Shown piece after piece: positions 45,725-54,801 of a stretch of 64,000 bases of DNA (positions are counted from its first letter, which is position 1; the number at the start of each line of letters is the position of its first letter). Under the pieces are notes generated by a model that was given only the letters and a program-made list of their open reading frames with translations, ran no database searches and was not told where the DNA came from. The DNA lies in assembly GCA_021613335.1 (NCBI GenBank), contig JAJTWR010000431.1, forward strand, positions 1,550,001-1,614,000, in the 5' to 3' direction. This DNA comes from Whitmania pigra. Its lineage: Eukaryota; Annelida; Clitellata; Hirudinida; Haemopidae. Position numbers and translations under genes: made by a program.

Positions 45725-47928
45725 GCGCTGGCGGGGACGTGCGGCAGAATGTGGTGCTCCTCGCGAGTGCTGGCGCCGGAAAAACCCACGCGATCATCTC
45801 TGCGGCCATCGAGGCGCTCGTGGCGCGGAAACCACCGCTTGCCCCGCGAAACCTAGTGCTCGTCACCTTCACGGTGCGTGCGGCTGAGGAGTTGAGCGAG
45901 CGGTTGCGCCTGCGCCTCCAAAAAATGACTCCCGAGCGCGAGCCTGAACTCGCCCAACTGCTCGCGCACAGAGGAGAACCATTCCCGAGCCCCGAAAAAG
46001 CACACGCACTCTCTGAAGCGTCGAGGGCAGCATTCGCGGGAACCTTTCACTCGTTGGCAACTCACATCATCGAGCGCGCATCTACTCGAGAAGGAATCCT
46101 CGACGAGCGCGCGGCCGGAACGCTCTTGGACCTGACCATTCGATCCACGGTGCGTCAGGCGATTGCCAGCGGCGGCCAGCAGCGAGAACTTGCAATTGAG
46201 CTCGGCTACGAAAAGTTAGTGGATGCCCTCCATGGAGTCGTCCTCCGCAGCCGCGAAGAGCAAAATCCGGAGCCGGTGGCAGCGGCACCAGCGCGCGATC
46301 ACGCCGCGTGGGCGCTCCTCATACAGGTGCGGACGAACTACGAGGCAGCATTGCGCGATGCGGAACTCGTTGACTACACGGCCCTCTTGTTGAGGGCACG
46401 GGACCTGCTGCGGGATGACCTCGAATTTCGCCGCAGGATTCAAGAGCGCATTGGACTGCTCCTCGTCGATGAATTCCAAGACACCAACCGCTTGCAACTT
46501 GAATTGGTGCAGTTGCTCGCAGAAAAGCGAGAGGGCGCGCCGCGGACGATTCCGTTCGAAGAATTCCCGCTGGAGCCTGGAGTCCTGGTGGTTGTCGGGG
46601 ACGCAAAGCAGGCCATCTACGGATTCCGCGGCGCCGATGCCGACCTCTTTGGCAAGTTGCAGGAGTACCTGCGCGAGAGCGGGAGCAAGGAGGAGACGCT
46701 TGGGACCTCCTATCGCTCCTCACCTAAGCTGCTCGCCGAATTGAACCCCTTGCTCTCGGCCATTGGGTTTGTAGGCTCTCCGCTCACGCCAAATCGGAAA
46801 GATTCGCCAGAGGGCCCAGCACTCCTCCGGCTGTCGGCACCAGCCAAGAGTGGCGATGCTGAAGGCAATCGCTCCGCAGAGGCCGAGGCCCTGGCTGCAT
46901 TCCTCGCAGCCCTCCTCAATGGACGCTCGATAATCCCGAAGCGCTCCGGCAACGAAGTCGCAGTTCTCTTCCGCCGCTTCACCAAGGTGGAGGTCTACCG
47001 GGCGGCGCTCGTGCGCTACGGCGTGCCGCACCAGGTGGTGAATGGTCACGGGTTCTTCGATTCCCGCGAAGTGTCCGACGTCGCCGCGTTTCTGCGCCTT
47101 CTCGAAAATCCGGCCGACGACCTCGCCTGGGCGCAGGTGCTGCGGGGGCCGCTCGTCAATCTGCCCGACACCATTCTCTTTCCTTTATTTGCCGCCCGAC
47201 AGAAGGGGGAGCGCAATGAAGTGCTGGTGGACTTCCTGTCGAACGAGCCCCAAGGGTTGCGTGAGCGCTACCTCGCCTTCTACGAGACGTTTCAAGAATT
47301 GCGGGTTCACGGCGACCGTTTGGGGCTCACCCGTGTGCTGCAACACCTCTTTGACACAACAGCGCTGCGCGCCAACACTCCACCGGAGCCTTTTCGGGAC
47401 CAGGCGCTTGCGAATTTCGAAAAGCTCATCGAACTTGCACGGCAGCGAGAGCGAGAATCAGTGGGGATTGGCGAGTTCGCACTCGAATTGAAGCACGGCT
47501 CGAAGCGAGAAGAGCTTGCCGAAGTTGAACCTGCGGGGCCAATGGTGACGCTCTGCACGGTGCACCAGGCGAAAGGTCTTGAGTGGCCAGTCGTCGTGCT
47601 CGCTGATCTTCAATCCGGGCGCTTGCCCAATGCCCCGCCGATTCTGGCAGAGCGAGGGCTTCCGGTTGCAGTAGCCCCACCGAAATACGAGGCCACGTTG
47701 AAGGACAAAAATTCGACCTTTCAAATTGCGAAGTCCTCCGCGAATGATGCCCTACTGAAAGAACGGAAAAGGCTCCTCTATGTTGCGCTTACACGAGCTC
47801 GGGATCATCTGGTGTTGGGCTCCTGGGGCCCGAAGTCCGAAAAAAACTCCTGGGCCCAGCTTCTCGATGAAGCTGTCGCCGAGCGCCAGCCAACGATGAT
47901 TCCTCAAACGCCATCACCGGAGGCATAG
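45721..47928 (+). CDS. UvrD/AddA-like superfamily 1 helicase without a nuclease domain
   Basis: About 735 residues. SF1A motifs in order: Walker A LASAGAGKTHA, motif Ia LVTFTVRAAEELSERL, motif II LLLVDEFQDTNRLQ, motif III GDAKQAIYGFRGAD, motif V CTVHQAKGLEWPVVVLAD and motif VI LLYVALTRARDHLV. AddA proteins are usually about 1,200 residues with a C-terminal PD-(D/E)XK nuclease; this one stops soon after motif VI, so the pair would carry only the AddB-like nuclease. GTG at 45721 overlaps the previous stop (GTGA); the GTG at 45718 is equally possible. Confidence 0.85.
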   Translation: MSAGGDVRQNVVLLASAGAGKTHAIISAAIEALVARKPPLAPRNLVLVTFTVRAAEELSERLRLRLQKMTPEREPELAQLLAHRGEPFPSPEKAHALSEASRAAFAGTFHSLATHIIERASTREGILDERAAGTLLDLTIRSTVRQAIASGGQQRELAIELGYEKLVDALHGVVLRSREEQNPEPVAAAPARDHAAWALLIQVRTNYEAALRDAELVDYTALLLRARDLLRDDLEFRRRIQERIGLLLVDEFQDTNRLQLELVQLLAEKREGAPRTIPFEEFPLEPGVLVVVGDAKQAIYGFRGADADLFGKLQEYLRESGSKEETLGTSYRSSPKLLAELNPLLSAIGFVGSPLTPNRKDSPEGPALLRLSAPAKSGDAEGNRSAEAEALAAFLAALLNGRSIIPKRSGNEVAVLFRRFTKVEVYRAALVRYGVPHQVVNGHGFFDSREVSDVAAFLRLLENPADDLAWAQVLRGPLVNLPDTILFPLFAARQKGERNEVLVDFLSNEPQGLRERYLAFYETFQELRVHGDRLGLTRVLQHLFDTTALRANTPPEPFRDQALANFEKLIELARQRERESVGIGEFALELKHGSKREELAEVEPAGPMVTLCTVHQAKGLEWPVVVLADLQSGRLPNAPPILAERGLPVAVAPPKYEATLKDKNSTFQIAKSSANDALLKERKRLLYVALTRARDHLVLGSWGPKSEKNSWAQLLDEAVAERQPTMIPQTPSPEA

Positions 47929-49652
47929 TGAAAGCGCAGCGACGTAGCACCACCAAAGGGCGGAACAAGCGAGCCCCAGAGCGGCGTGGGTGTTTCGTCC
48001 TGTGGGATGCTCCCGAATACGATGATGTGGCGGGGCGACGTTGGAAGTTGCTCGCCGAAACTTTGAAGCGCGACCCGCAGCTCACGTGCGACCTCCTATG
48101 GGCAAGCGCAGCGCCCACGCCGGCTGTGAGCATTCCTCGGGTCACTGTGCACCGCTTGCCGCCACAGTGGCCCGACGCAGATAGCGACGGGCACTACGCT
48201 CCGGTTTGGGCCTATCGCCGGATGCCTTGGCTTGGTGAGTCGCTTGCCGTGTGCCTTGCTTTGAAGGAGCTTGAACGCTCCCAAGGCCCCTATGCCTTCA
48301 TCGAGTTTCCCGATGAAGGCGGCCTCGCGCTCACCGCCCTTGCGGAGAAGCGACTCGGCCTCGCATTCCAAGACACCGTGCTCGCAGTTCGTATCTGCTC
48401 TGACGCGCCCGCAGAGCACGACACCACCGACATTCTCCTGCTGGCGGGCTTCGATCAGGAGCGCAAGGCGCTTGAAGACGCAGAGCTGGTCATCGCTCCT
48501 TCGCAAGCAGTGTGGGAGCGCTACCTCGACCATTATGATTTTTCGGCGCCCCCACAACCTCTTTTTGAAGCGGAGGTACGGAGCGGCAACAACTCGGGGC
48601 AGGACTCGACCGCGAACGCCCAGAGAGTTACGTCGGTGGCCCGGCGCAGCGCTGCTGAGGTCACGGTTGTGATCCCGCACTACCGACTGTCGAAGTACAT
48701 TCCGGCCGCTATCGACTCGGTGCTCGCGAGCGTCGACATACAGCCGCAGGTCATCGTCATCGACGATGCCTCGCCGGACGAAGAGCATCAGCGCGCTCTG
48801 GAAGAAATAAGCGAGCGCTACGCACCTCGCGGGGTCACGGTCGTTCGCAACGAAACCAATCGAGGTCTCGGTGCGACGCGCAATCGCGGAGTTGGTCTCG
48901 CCACTACCGAATACATCCTCTTCCTCGACGCCGATGACCTCATCGCCCCCAACTTCTTGCGCCTTGCGACTTCCGCTCTCGATCGTCACCCAGAGTTCGA
49001 CATCGTGGTTCCGACCACCGGAGTGTTTCGCGACCCGAAGCGTGCACGCAAAGGACACTTTGACGACTACACCGTGTTTCTGGGGAATGCCCCGACCGTC
49101 GGGTGGTTGGAGAACCACTTTTCGACGGCGACGTGCCTTCTGCGGAGAAGCATCTTGAAGAACGTTCGCTATGAAGAGGATTTGCCTGCATTCGAGGATT
49201 GGGCGCTCTATTTGGCACTCGCCGCCCGAGGGCACCGCTTCCTCGTAACGAACCAACTCCAGTTCTGGTACCGACGCCGCGAAAACTCGATGCTGCACTC
49301 GTTGAGCTCCGAGCAGCGCCGCCGGATTCGCGCAGAAATGCAACTACGCGTCGGGCGCACCGCAGATGTGCGGATCCCCTTGGAGGCGATGAGGTGCACA
49401 GCGACTGAATCCCTGGCAGTGGAGCATCAAGTCCTCCGCTACCGACTCGCTGATAAAATCTGCGGGCCATTCGACCGGCTCCCTTTCGTCCGCCGAGCCG
49501 CTGCCAACGTCGTCGTTTCGCTGGGGATTCATCCGGAAGAAGGCCGTCCCTTGCGCCTCACGGTCGCCGATCGCCTCAACCTGAAACTCAAACGCACCCC
49601 GGGATTTCACTCGCTCCTGAAGGGGTTTCTCGGGGGCGCAGAATCTTCATGA
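47928..49652 (+). CDS. GT2 glycosyltransferase with a vestigial GT-B N-terminus
   Basis: 574 residues from a GTG that shares one base with the helicase stop. Residues about 1-210 align in pattern with the start of the 33834 protein (FVLWDAPEYDDVAGRRWKLLAE, GHYAPVWAYR, YAFIEFPDEGGLAL). The GT2 domain begins near residue 245: VTVVIPHYRLSKYIPAAIDSVL, VIDDASPDEEH, TNRGLGATRNRG, and the metal-binding LFLDADDLIAP. ENHFSTATCLLRRSILK and FEDWALYLALAARGHRF match the sister protein. The GT4 donor lobe is absent. It should act as a single GT2 enzyme. Confidence 0.82.
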   Translation: MKAQRRSTTKGRNKRAPERRGCFVLWDAPEYDDVAGRRWKLLAETLKRDPQLTCDLLWASAAPTPAVSIPRVTVHRLPPQWPDADSDGHYAPVWAYRRMPWLGESLAVCLALKELERSQGPYAFIEFPDEGGLALTALAEKRLGLAFQDTVLAVRICSDAPAEHDTTDILLLAGFDQERKALEDAELVIAPSQAVWERYLDHYDFSAPPQPLFEAEVRSGNNSGQDSTANAQRVTSVARRSAAEVTVVIPHYRLSKYIPAAIDSVLASVDIQPQVIVIDDASPDEEHQRALEEISERYAPRGVTVVRNETNRGLGATRNRGVGLATTEYILFLDADDLIAPNFLRLATSALDRHPEFDIVVPTTGVFRDPKRARKGHFDDYTVFLGNAPTVGWLENHFSTATCLLRRSILKNVRYEEDLPAFEDWALYLALAARGHRFLVTNQLQFWYRRRENSMLHSLSSEQRRRIRAEMQLRVGRTADVRIPLEAMRCTATESLAVEHQVLRYRLADKICGPFDRLPFVRRAAANVVVSLGIHPEEGRPLRLTVADRLNLKLKRTPGFHSLLKGFLGGAESS

Positions 49653-49686
49653 CACGCCGCGAGGAGTGCTAAAGGCTACTCCAACT

Positions 49687-51015
49687 ATGCCGAATCTCGT
49701 GGTCGTCGGAGCTCAGTGGGGCGATGAAGGAAAAGGGAAATTAGTCGACTTGCTCACCGAGCATGCTCAGGTCGTCGTTCGCTTTCAGGGCGGCAACAAC
49801 GCTGGCCACACCCTCGTGGTGGATGGCAAGAAAATCGTCTTGAGCCTCGTCCCCTCGGGCATCCTCCACCCGGGGAAGACCTGCGTCATCGGCAACGGCT
49901 GCGTGGTGGACCCCGGCGTTCTCGTGCAAGAGCTCGCTCGCCTCATCCAAGAGGGCTACCTCGAAGGTTCATCGCGCTTGCTGATTTCCGTTCACGCGCA
50001 TGTCATCGCGCCGTGGCACCGCATCCTCGACAGCCTTCGCGAAAAGGCGCGCGGCACAGGCGCTATCGGCACCACCGGCCGCGGCATCGGGCCTGCCTAT
50101 GAAGATAAAATTGAACGCCGAGGCTTACGAGTCCGCGACCTGCTCGACCCAGCGCGCCTTCGACGCTGCGTCTCGGAGCGCGTCGCTGCACTCGCACCCT
50201 TGCTGCCCGCAGTCGCCGCCGCGGCAAACCAGCCGGCCCCGACGCTCGATGTAGACGCCATCGTCGCGGAGTACGCGGCCTACGGTGCGAAGCTCGCCCC
50301 CTACGCTGGCGACGTATCGCTCTTCCTCTCCCAAGAAATGAAGAAGGGTACCCGCATTCTCTTCGAGGGCGCCCAAGGCACTCTCCTCGATGTTGACCAC
50401 GGCACCTACCCGTTCGTCACGAGCAGCAACACCGTCGCCGGAAACGCGGCGGTGGGCTCCGGCATCGGACCTACCACCATCGACCGGGTGCTCGGCATCA
50501 CCAAGGCCTACACCACTCGCGTCGGCGGCGGACCTTTCCCTACGGAGCTGCATGGCGCCGAGGGCGACAAACTCCGCGAGGCTGGCGGCGAATTCGGTGC
50601 GGTCACCGGTCGCCCGCGCCGTTGCGGCTGGCTCGACTCGGTGATGCTGCGCTACTCCGCGCGGGTCAACGGGTTGTGGGGGCTCGCGCTCACCAAGATG
50701 GACATTTTGAGCGGCAAGGACAGCCTCAAAATCTGTGTGGCCTATGAACTCGACGGGAAAAAAATCTCCGAGTTCCCAAGCGACGTAGAGGACCTCGAAC
50801 GGGTGAAGCCCATCTACGAGGAGCACCCCGGCTGGCGCGAGTCGCTCGACAAAGTGCGCTCCTTCGACCACCTCCCGGCCACCGCGAAGAGCTACGTCCG
50901 CCGCGTCGAAGAACTCACCCAAGTGCCGGTGGTGTGCATCTCGGTTGGCGCCGAGCGCAATGCGACGATGCTGCTCAAAAATCCCTTCGACGGCGAAGGT
51001 CGAGTCGGCAAGTGA
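49687..51015 (+). CDS. purA: Adenylosuccinate synthetase
   Basis: 442 residues from the ATG at 49687; the frame is open to a GTG at 49666, but MPNLVVVGAQWGDEGKGK is the normal N-terminus. GTP P-loop-like GDEGKGK with the catalytic Asp, NNAGHT with the catalytic His, TGRGIGPAYEDK, LFEGAQGTLLDVDHGTYPFVTSS, and the C-terminal TKMDIL and SVGAERNATM motifs are all present. It makes adenylosuccinate from IMP, Asp and GTP. Its stop overlaps the DprE1-like start (GTGA). Confidence 0.97.
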   Translation: MPNLVVVGAQWGDEGKGKLVDLLTEHAQVVVRFQGGNNAGHTLVVDGKKIVLSLVPSGILHPGKTCVIGNGCVVDPGVLVQELARLIQEGYLEGSSRLLISVHAHVIAPWHRILDSLREKARGTGAIGTTGRGIGPAYEDKIERRGLRVRDLLDPARLRRCVSERVAALAPLLPAVAAAANQPAPTLDVDAIVAEYAAYGAKLAPYAGDVSLFLSQEMKKGTRILFEGAQGTLLDVDHGTYPFVTSSNTVAGNAAVGSGIGPTTIDRVLGITKAYTTRVGGGPFPTELHGAEGDKLREAGGEFGAVTGRPRRCGWLDSVMLRYSARVNGLWGLALTKMDILSGKDSLKICVAYELDGKKISEFPSDVEDLERVKPIYEEHPGWRESLDKVRSFDHLPATAKSYVRRVEELTQVPVVCISVGAERNATMLLKNPFDGEGRVGK

Positions 51016-52340
51016 GCGGTGCCGCAAAAGAAGCGATGCTGGCCGGGTGGGGGCGGCAATTCGTTCCTGCAACCGAAGTCGCTCCGGAGGATTTGCGGAC
51101 GGCGCCGCTCCTCCACGCCCGAGGGCTTGCTCGCAGCTATGGCGATTGTTGTCTGCCGCCGCCTGGCAATCCCCGAGCGCTGAACACCACCCGCGCTAAC
51201 CGAATCCTCAGCTTCGACGCGGAGACTGGCGTTCTGCGTGCGGAGGCAGGGCTCTCCCTCAGCGACATCCTCCGTATCTATTTGCCGCAGGGATTCTTCC
51301 TGCCGGTCACGCCGGGTACCCAGTTCGTCACTCTTGGCGGCGCAGTCGCCTCCGACGTGCACGGCAAAAACCACCACCGTGATGGCACCTTCGGCAGCCA
51401 CGTGCGGCGCATCCTGCTTCGGCTGGCGAGCGGAGAAGTTGTCGAGTGCGGGCCGCAGCGCGAGCGCGAACTCTTCCTCGCGACTGTCGGCGGCCAGGGG
51501 CTCACCGGCACCATCCTCGAAGTGGAATTTCCGCTCACCCGCATCCCCTCGCCATGGATTCTGCAGGAGACAGAGCGCGTTGCGGACATCGACGAATACG
51601 TCGAGCGGCTCGCGGTCGGCGCTGCCGAATGGCCGATGACGGTCGGCTGGATTGATTGTCTCTCGCAAGGCACCGCTCTCGGGCGTGGAGTGCTGGTGAA
51701 AGGTCGCTGGGCGACGCCGGAAGAATGTGAGGCCCGCGTTTACCGAAACGCTTCCAGTCGCCTGAAGGTGCCATTTGTCGCGCCCGAGTGGGTGCTGTCG
51801 CGGCCAATCATGCAGCTCTTCAACTCCACCTACTATTGGAGCCGAGCTTCCGAGCGCAGCGTCGTGAGTCCGATGGGATTCTTCTATCCGTTGGATGCCA
51901 TCGGCGACTGGAACAAATGCTACGGCCCGCGCGGCTTCACCCAGTACCAGTGCGTCATCCCCACTTCTGCGGGACCTGGCGCAGCGCGGCGCTTCCTCGA
52001 ACTCATCAGCGCCCGCGGCGGAAGCTCCTTCCTGTGCGTCATCAAGGACTGCGGAGCCGAATCCGACGCCTACCTTTCCTTTCCGTGCCCAGGCATCTCT
52101 ATCGCAGTAGACATCCCAGTGCGCGACTCCACCCAAGCGCTGGTCGATGCGATGAACGAGCAAGTGCTGAGCGAAGGTGGGCGCGTCTACCTCGCGAAGG
52201 ACAACTTCACCCGTCGGGAGCACTTTCAAGAAATGGAAAAGCGGCGGCTCCCCACCTTTCTTCAGGTGCGCGACCGCTACGATCCGAACCGTGTGTTTCG
52301 CAGCGCTCAGTCGCATCGCTTGCTTGGAGATCCTCCATGA
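51012..52340 (+). CDS. FAD-dependent oxidoreductase of the DprE1 type
   Basis: 442 residues from the GTG at 51012. FAD-binding region: ARGLARSYGDCCLPP, VLRAEAGLSLSDILRIYLPQGFFLPVTPGTQFVTLGGAVASDVHGKNHHRDGTFGSHV, including the conserved histidine-rich loop, and TVGGQGLTGTILEVEFPL. The C-terminus has AKDNFTRREHFQEMEKRR and RYDPNRVFRSAQS. DprE1 oxidises the 2-OH of decaprenylphosphoryl ribose. Followed with a four-base overlap by an SDR of DprE2 type, it should make a polyprenyl-phosphate arabinose-like donor. The lipid and sugar are inferred. Confidence 0.8.
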   Translation: MSGAAKEAMLAGWGRQFVPATEVAPEDLRTAPLLHARGLARSYGDCCLPPPGNPRALNTTRANRILSFDAETGVLRAEAGLSLSDILRIYLPQGFFLPVTPGTQFVTLGGAVASDVHGKNHHRDGTFGSHVRRILLRLASGEVVECGPQRERELFLATVGGQGLTGTILEVEFPLTRIPSPWILQETERVADIDEYVERLAVGAAEWPMTVGWIDCLSQGTALGRGVLVKGRWATPEECEARVYRNASSRLKVPFVAPEWVLSRPIMQLFNSTYYWSRASERSVVSPMGFFYPLDAIGDWNKCYGPRGFTQYQCVIPTSAGPGAARRFLELISARGGSSFLCVIKDCGAESDAYLSFPCPGISIAVDIPVRDSTQALVDAMNEQVLSEGGRVYLAKDNFTRREHFQEMEKRRLPTFLQVRDRYDPNRVFRSAQSHRLLGDPP

Positions 52341-53080
52341 AAAATTGCGTCGTCTTCGGTGGAACGAGGGGCATGGGGCGCTCCGTGGCTCGCGCTCTCG
52401 CGGCTCGTGGCGATGCGGTGGTCATCCTTGGCCGTGACCCCGCAGAGCTTGAGCGCTCGGTGGCCGATCTCGCTGGCCGCGCTCCGCCGGGAACGAAGTT
52501 CGGAAGTGCGCTGTGCGATCTGTCGCAGGTGAACACCTTTGCTCCGGCGCTGGAGACTGCGGCGGCGACCCTCGGAAAAATCGATGTCATTGTCGTCACC
52601 GCGGGCATCTTCGCTCTCCAAGAGCGCCTCGAGGAAGACACCCAAGCGACGCACGAGCTTTTGGCGCTCGACTTCACCAACACCATCGCCTTTTGCGAAG
52701 AAGCGCGGCGCAACCTCCTGCGAAACGGTGGCGGTACGCTGGTGGTGTTTAGTTCGGTGGCTGGCGACCGGGCCCGCTCCTCACAGGTCATCTACGGGGC
52801 CGCCAAGGCGGGGCTCTCCTCTTACCTCGCCGGTCTCGACGTGCGCTACCGCGCACAAGGGCTCGTCACGGTCTGTGTGAAGCCGGGCTTCATTCACACC
52901 GGCATGACCGAGGGCTTGAAGCCACCGCCCTTCGCCGGTGAGCCCGATGCCGTGGCCGTGCTCGTCCTCGACGCGATGGATCGCGGACTTCCCGTGGTCT
53001 ACGCCCCGCGCATCTGGGCCGCCGTAATGTTGGCCGTGCGCATGATCCCGCGCTTCCTCATGCGCAAATTAAATTTCTGA
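52337..53080 (+). CDS. Short-chain dehydrogenase of the DprE2 type
   Basis: 247 residues. N-terminal cofactor site FGGTRGMGRSVARAL, VTAGIF in place of NNAG, Ser in VVFSSVAGDRA, and the catalytic YGAAKAGLSSYL. The C-terminus ends in a hydrophobic/basic stretch (WAAVMLAVRMIPRFLMRKLNF) that could hold it at the membrane, as expected for an enzyme on a polyprenyl-linked sugar. It would reduce the 2-keto intermediate from the upstream flavoprotein. ATGA overlap with that gene supports a paired function. Confidence 0.8.
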   Translation: MKNCVVFGGTRGMGRSVARALAARGDAVVILGRDPAELERSVADLAGRAPPGTKFGSALCDLSQVNTFAPALETAAATLGKIDVIVVTAGIFALQERLEEDTQATHELLALDFTNTIAFCEEARRNLLRNGGGTLVVFSSVAGDRARSSQVIYGAAKAGLSSYLAGLDVRYRAQGLVTVCVKPGFIHTGMTEGLKPPPFAGEPDAVAVLVLDAMDRGLPVVYAPRIWAAVMLAVRMIPRFLMRKLNF

Positions 53081-53261
53081 GCCGTGCGCAAGGAATTCGC
53101 AATGGTTTTCTTGGTTTAGATGATGGATGCGTCGATTGGTCATGCGAGCGTCCACATTTGACTTTTAGTTCCAGCATCAATCCACTATCAATTCTGCAAA
53201 CCACGACCTAGCGGCACCCAATCTTGTCGAAGCCTAATCATTGCGCAGCAAAGGAGCATTC

Positions 53262-54416
53262 ATGAGGTACTGGCACATTCTGTTCGCGTTTGCAGTAGCG
53301 CTCCCGTCCACTAGCTTTGGAGCAAATGAAACGGATCCCGACCCTGAAACGATTGTCATTGGTGCGGTGTTGCCCCTGACCGGCGATACCGCAGAATTCG
53401 GCGTTTCGGCCAACAATGGGGTGAATCTTGCAGTCAAAGAGGCCAACGCTGAGGGGGGCGCGAAAGGGAAACAAATCGTCTTACAGGTTCGCGACTCTGG
53501 CGGCAATGGAGCCGAAACAGCTGTGGCAGTCACTCGCCTCATCACCCAAGATCAAGCCGTAGGAATCATCGGCGAATTACTGTCAACGAACACAATCGCT
53601 GCCGCGCCGATCACCGAAGGGTACAAAGTCCCCATTATCTCGCCCACAGCAACCAATGAACTCGTAACCTTCAAAAACGGCACCGTTCGCCCGTTCGTCT
53701 TCCGCGCCTGTTTTGTTGATAACTTTCAGGCAGGAGCCATGGCTCGATTCATTGCCAAGTCGCAGAAATTGAGGCGGATAGCCATTCTGAATGATTCTGG
53801 TAGCGACTACTCGAAAGGACTCGCAGCCGAATTTGCTGCGCACTTTAAGCAATTGGGCGGCAACATTGTAACTGTTCAAGGTTTCACAAGGGGAGATTCT
53901 TCGATGAAGCGACAGCTCAAGAAAATTACTGCCCTGAACCCGGACGGCATCTACGTGCCTGGCTATTACAGCGATATCACTACAATAATTCGCCAAGCGC
54001 GAGAACTCGGTTACCAAGGACCGTTGTTCGGCAGTGACGGATGGGACTCAGAGAAAATTTTTGAAGGCGTCGAAGGCCAACTCGATGGCTCCTATTACAC
54101 CAACCACTTCTCCCCGGAGAACACCGAAGGTGCGGTCAGTGATTTTGTTGACCGTTACAAGGCGGAGTACGACGGTGCCACTCCCGACGTGATGGCAGCG
54201 CTCAGCTATGACGCTGCTGGACTCTTGATCGATGCGATCCGACGAGCGAAGGATACCTCGGGTACGTCAATTCGCGACGCACTCGCGAACACGAAAGGCT
54301 TCAAGGGCGTAACGGGAACCACCTCATTCGACGACAAGCACAACCCATCGAAATCAGTCGTCATATTCAAGATTGAGGAAAATGCTCCCCACTACTTTGC
54401 GACCGTGAACCCCTGA
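53262..54416 (+). CDS. Branched-chain-amino-acid-type ABC substrate-binding protein
   Basis: 384 residues with a signal peptide (MRYWHILFAFAVALPSTSFGA) and the periplasmic type-1 fold: IVIGAVLPLTGDTAEFGVSANNGVNLAVKEANAEGG, RLITQDQAVGIIGELLSTNT, and LNDSGSDYSKGLAAEFAAHF. AAGGAG lies five bases before the ATG at 53262. Such proteins capture amino acids, amides or aromatic acids for LivHMGF-type importers. No permease or ATPase genes are adjacent, so it is an orphan component or a receptor. Confidence 0.88.
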   Translation: MRYWHILFAFAVALPSTSFGANETDPDPETIVIGAVLPLTGDTAEFGVSANNGVNLAVKEANAEGGAKGKQIVLQVRDSGGNGAETAVAVTRLITQDQAVGIIGELLSTNTIAAAPITEGYKVPIISPTATNELVTFKNGTVRPFVFRACFVDNFQAGAMARFIAKSQKLRRIAILNDSGSDYSKGLAAEFAAHFKQLGGNIVTVQGFTRGDSSMKRQLKKITALNPDGIYVPGYYSDITTIIRQARELGYQGPLFGSDGWDSEKIFEGVEGQLDGSYYTNHFSPENTEGAVSDFVDRYKAEYDGATPDVMAALSYDAAGLLIDAIRRAKDTSGTSIRDALANTKGFKGVTGTTSFDDKHNPSKSVVIFKIEENAPHYFATVNP

Positions 54417-54801
54417 TATTCCTCTAAGAGAATTTGTCCCCAGTTGTACGCGCAACTTCAAGCCGCTCTTAGAGAAGCGGTAGCGCGTCCTGAACTGTTG
54501 GGTTTGTCCGGCATCTGCATGTCTCCGAAACCTGATTCCAGCGCCGGTTGCAGGTGCTCCCTGCGGTGGTGGCCGCTGTGACTGAGACTGAAGTCTCTCC
54601 TGTAGTTGGTGATGGATCCTCACTACGACGACTGTTTCGACAAGGTGAAGGTCAGCTTCGGCTGCCTGGTTGGTGCCACCGTCCATGTTGCCGATTTGGG
54701 CGAGTCATCCCGGGAGGGACTGGGGCCTTCGCCCCAACCGAAGCCCCTCTTTCGAATTTAAGAATTGCGGATGCAGGAGAAACGGCGTTCCATCGGGCGC
54801 C
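54417..54801. other. 385-base non-coding interval before the hydratase gene
   Basis: No supported gene. Besides the hairpin at 54422-54474 there is a stable hairpin TGGGGC-cttc-GCCCCA at 54721-54736. Short open frames here have no recognisable protein features. The promoter of the hydratase operon is presumably inside. Confidence 0.4.
54422..54474 (+). terminator. Candidate terminator hairpin after the binding-protein gene
   Basis: CTCTAAGAG (54422-54430) and CTCTTAGAG (54466-54474) are exact inverted arms enclosing a smaller AGTTG/CAACT stem. The structure begins six bases after the stop codon. No run of T follows, so it is a weak call. Confidence 0.35.
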
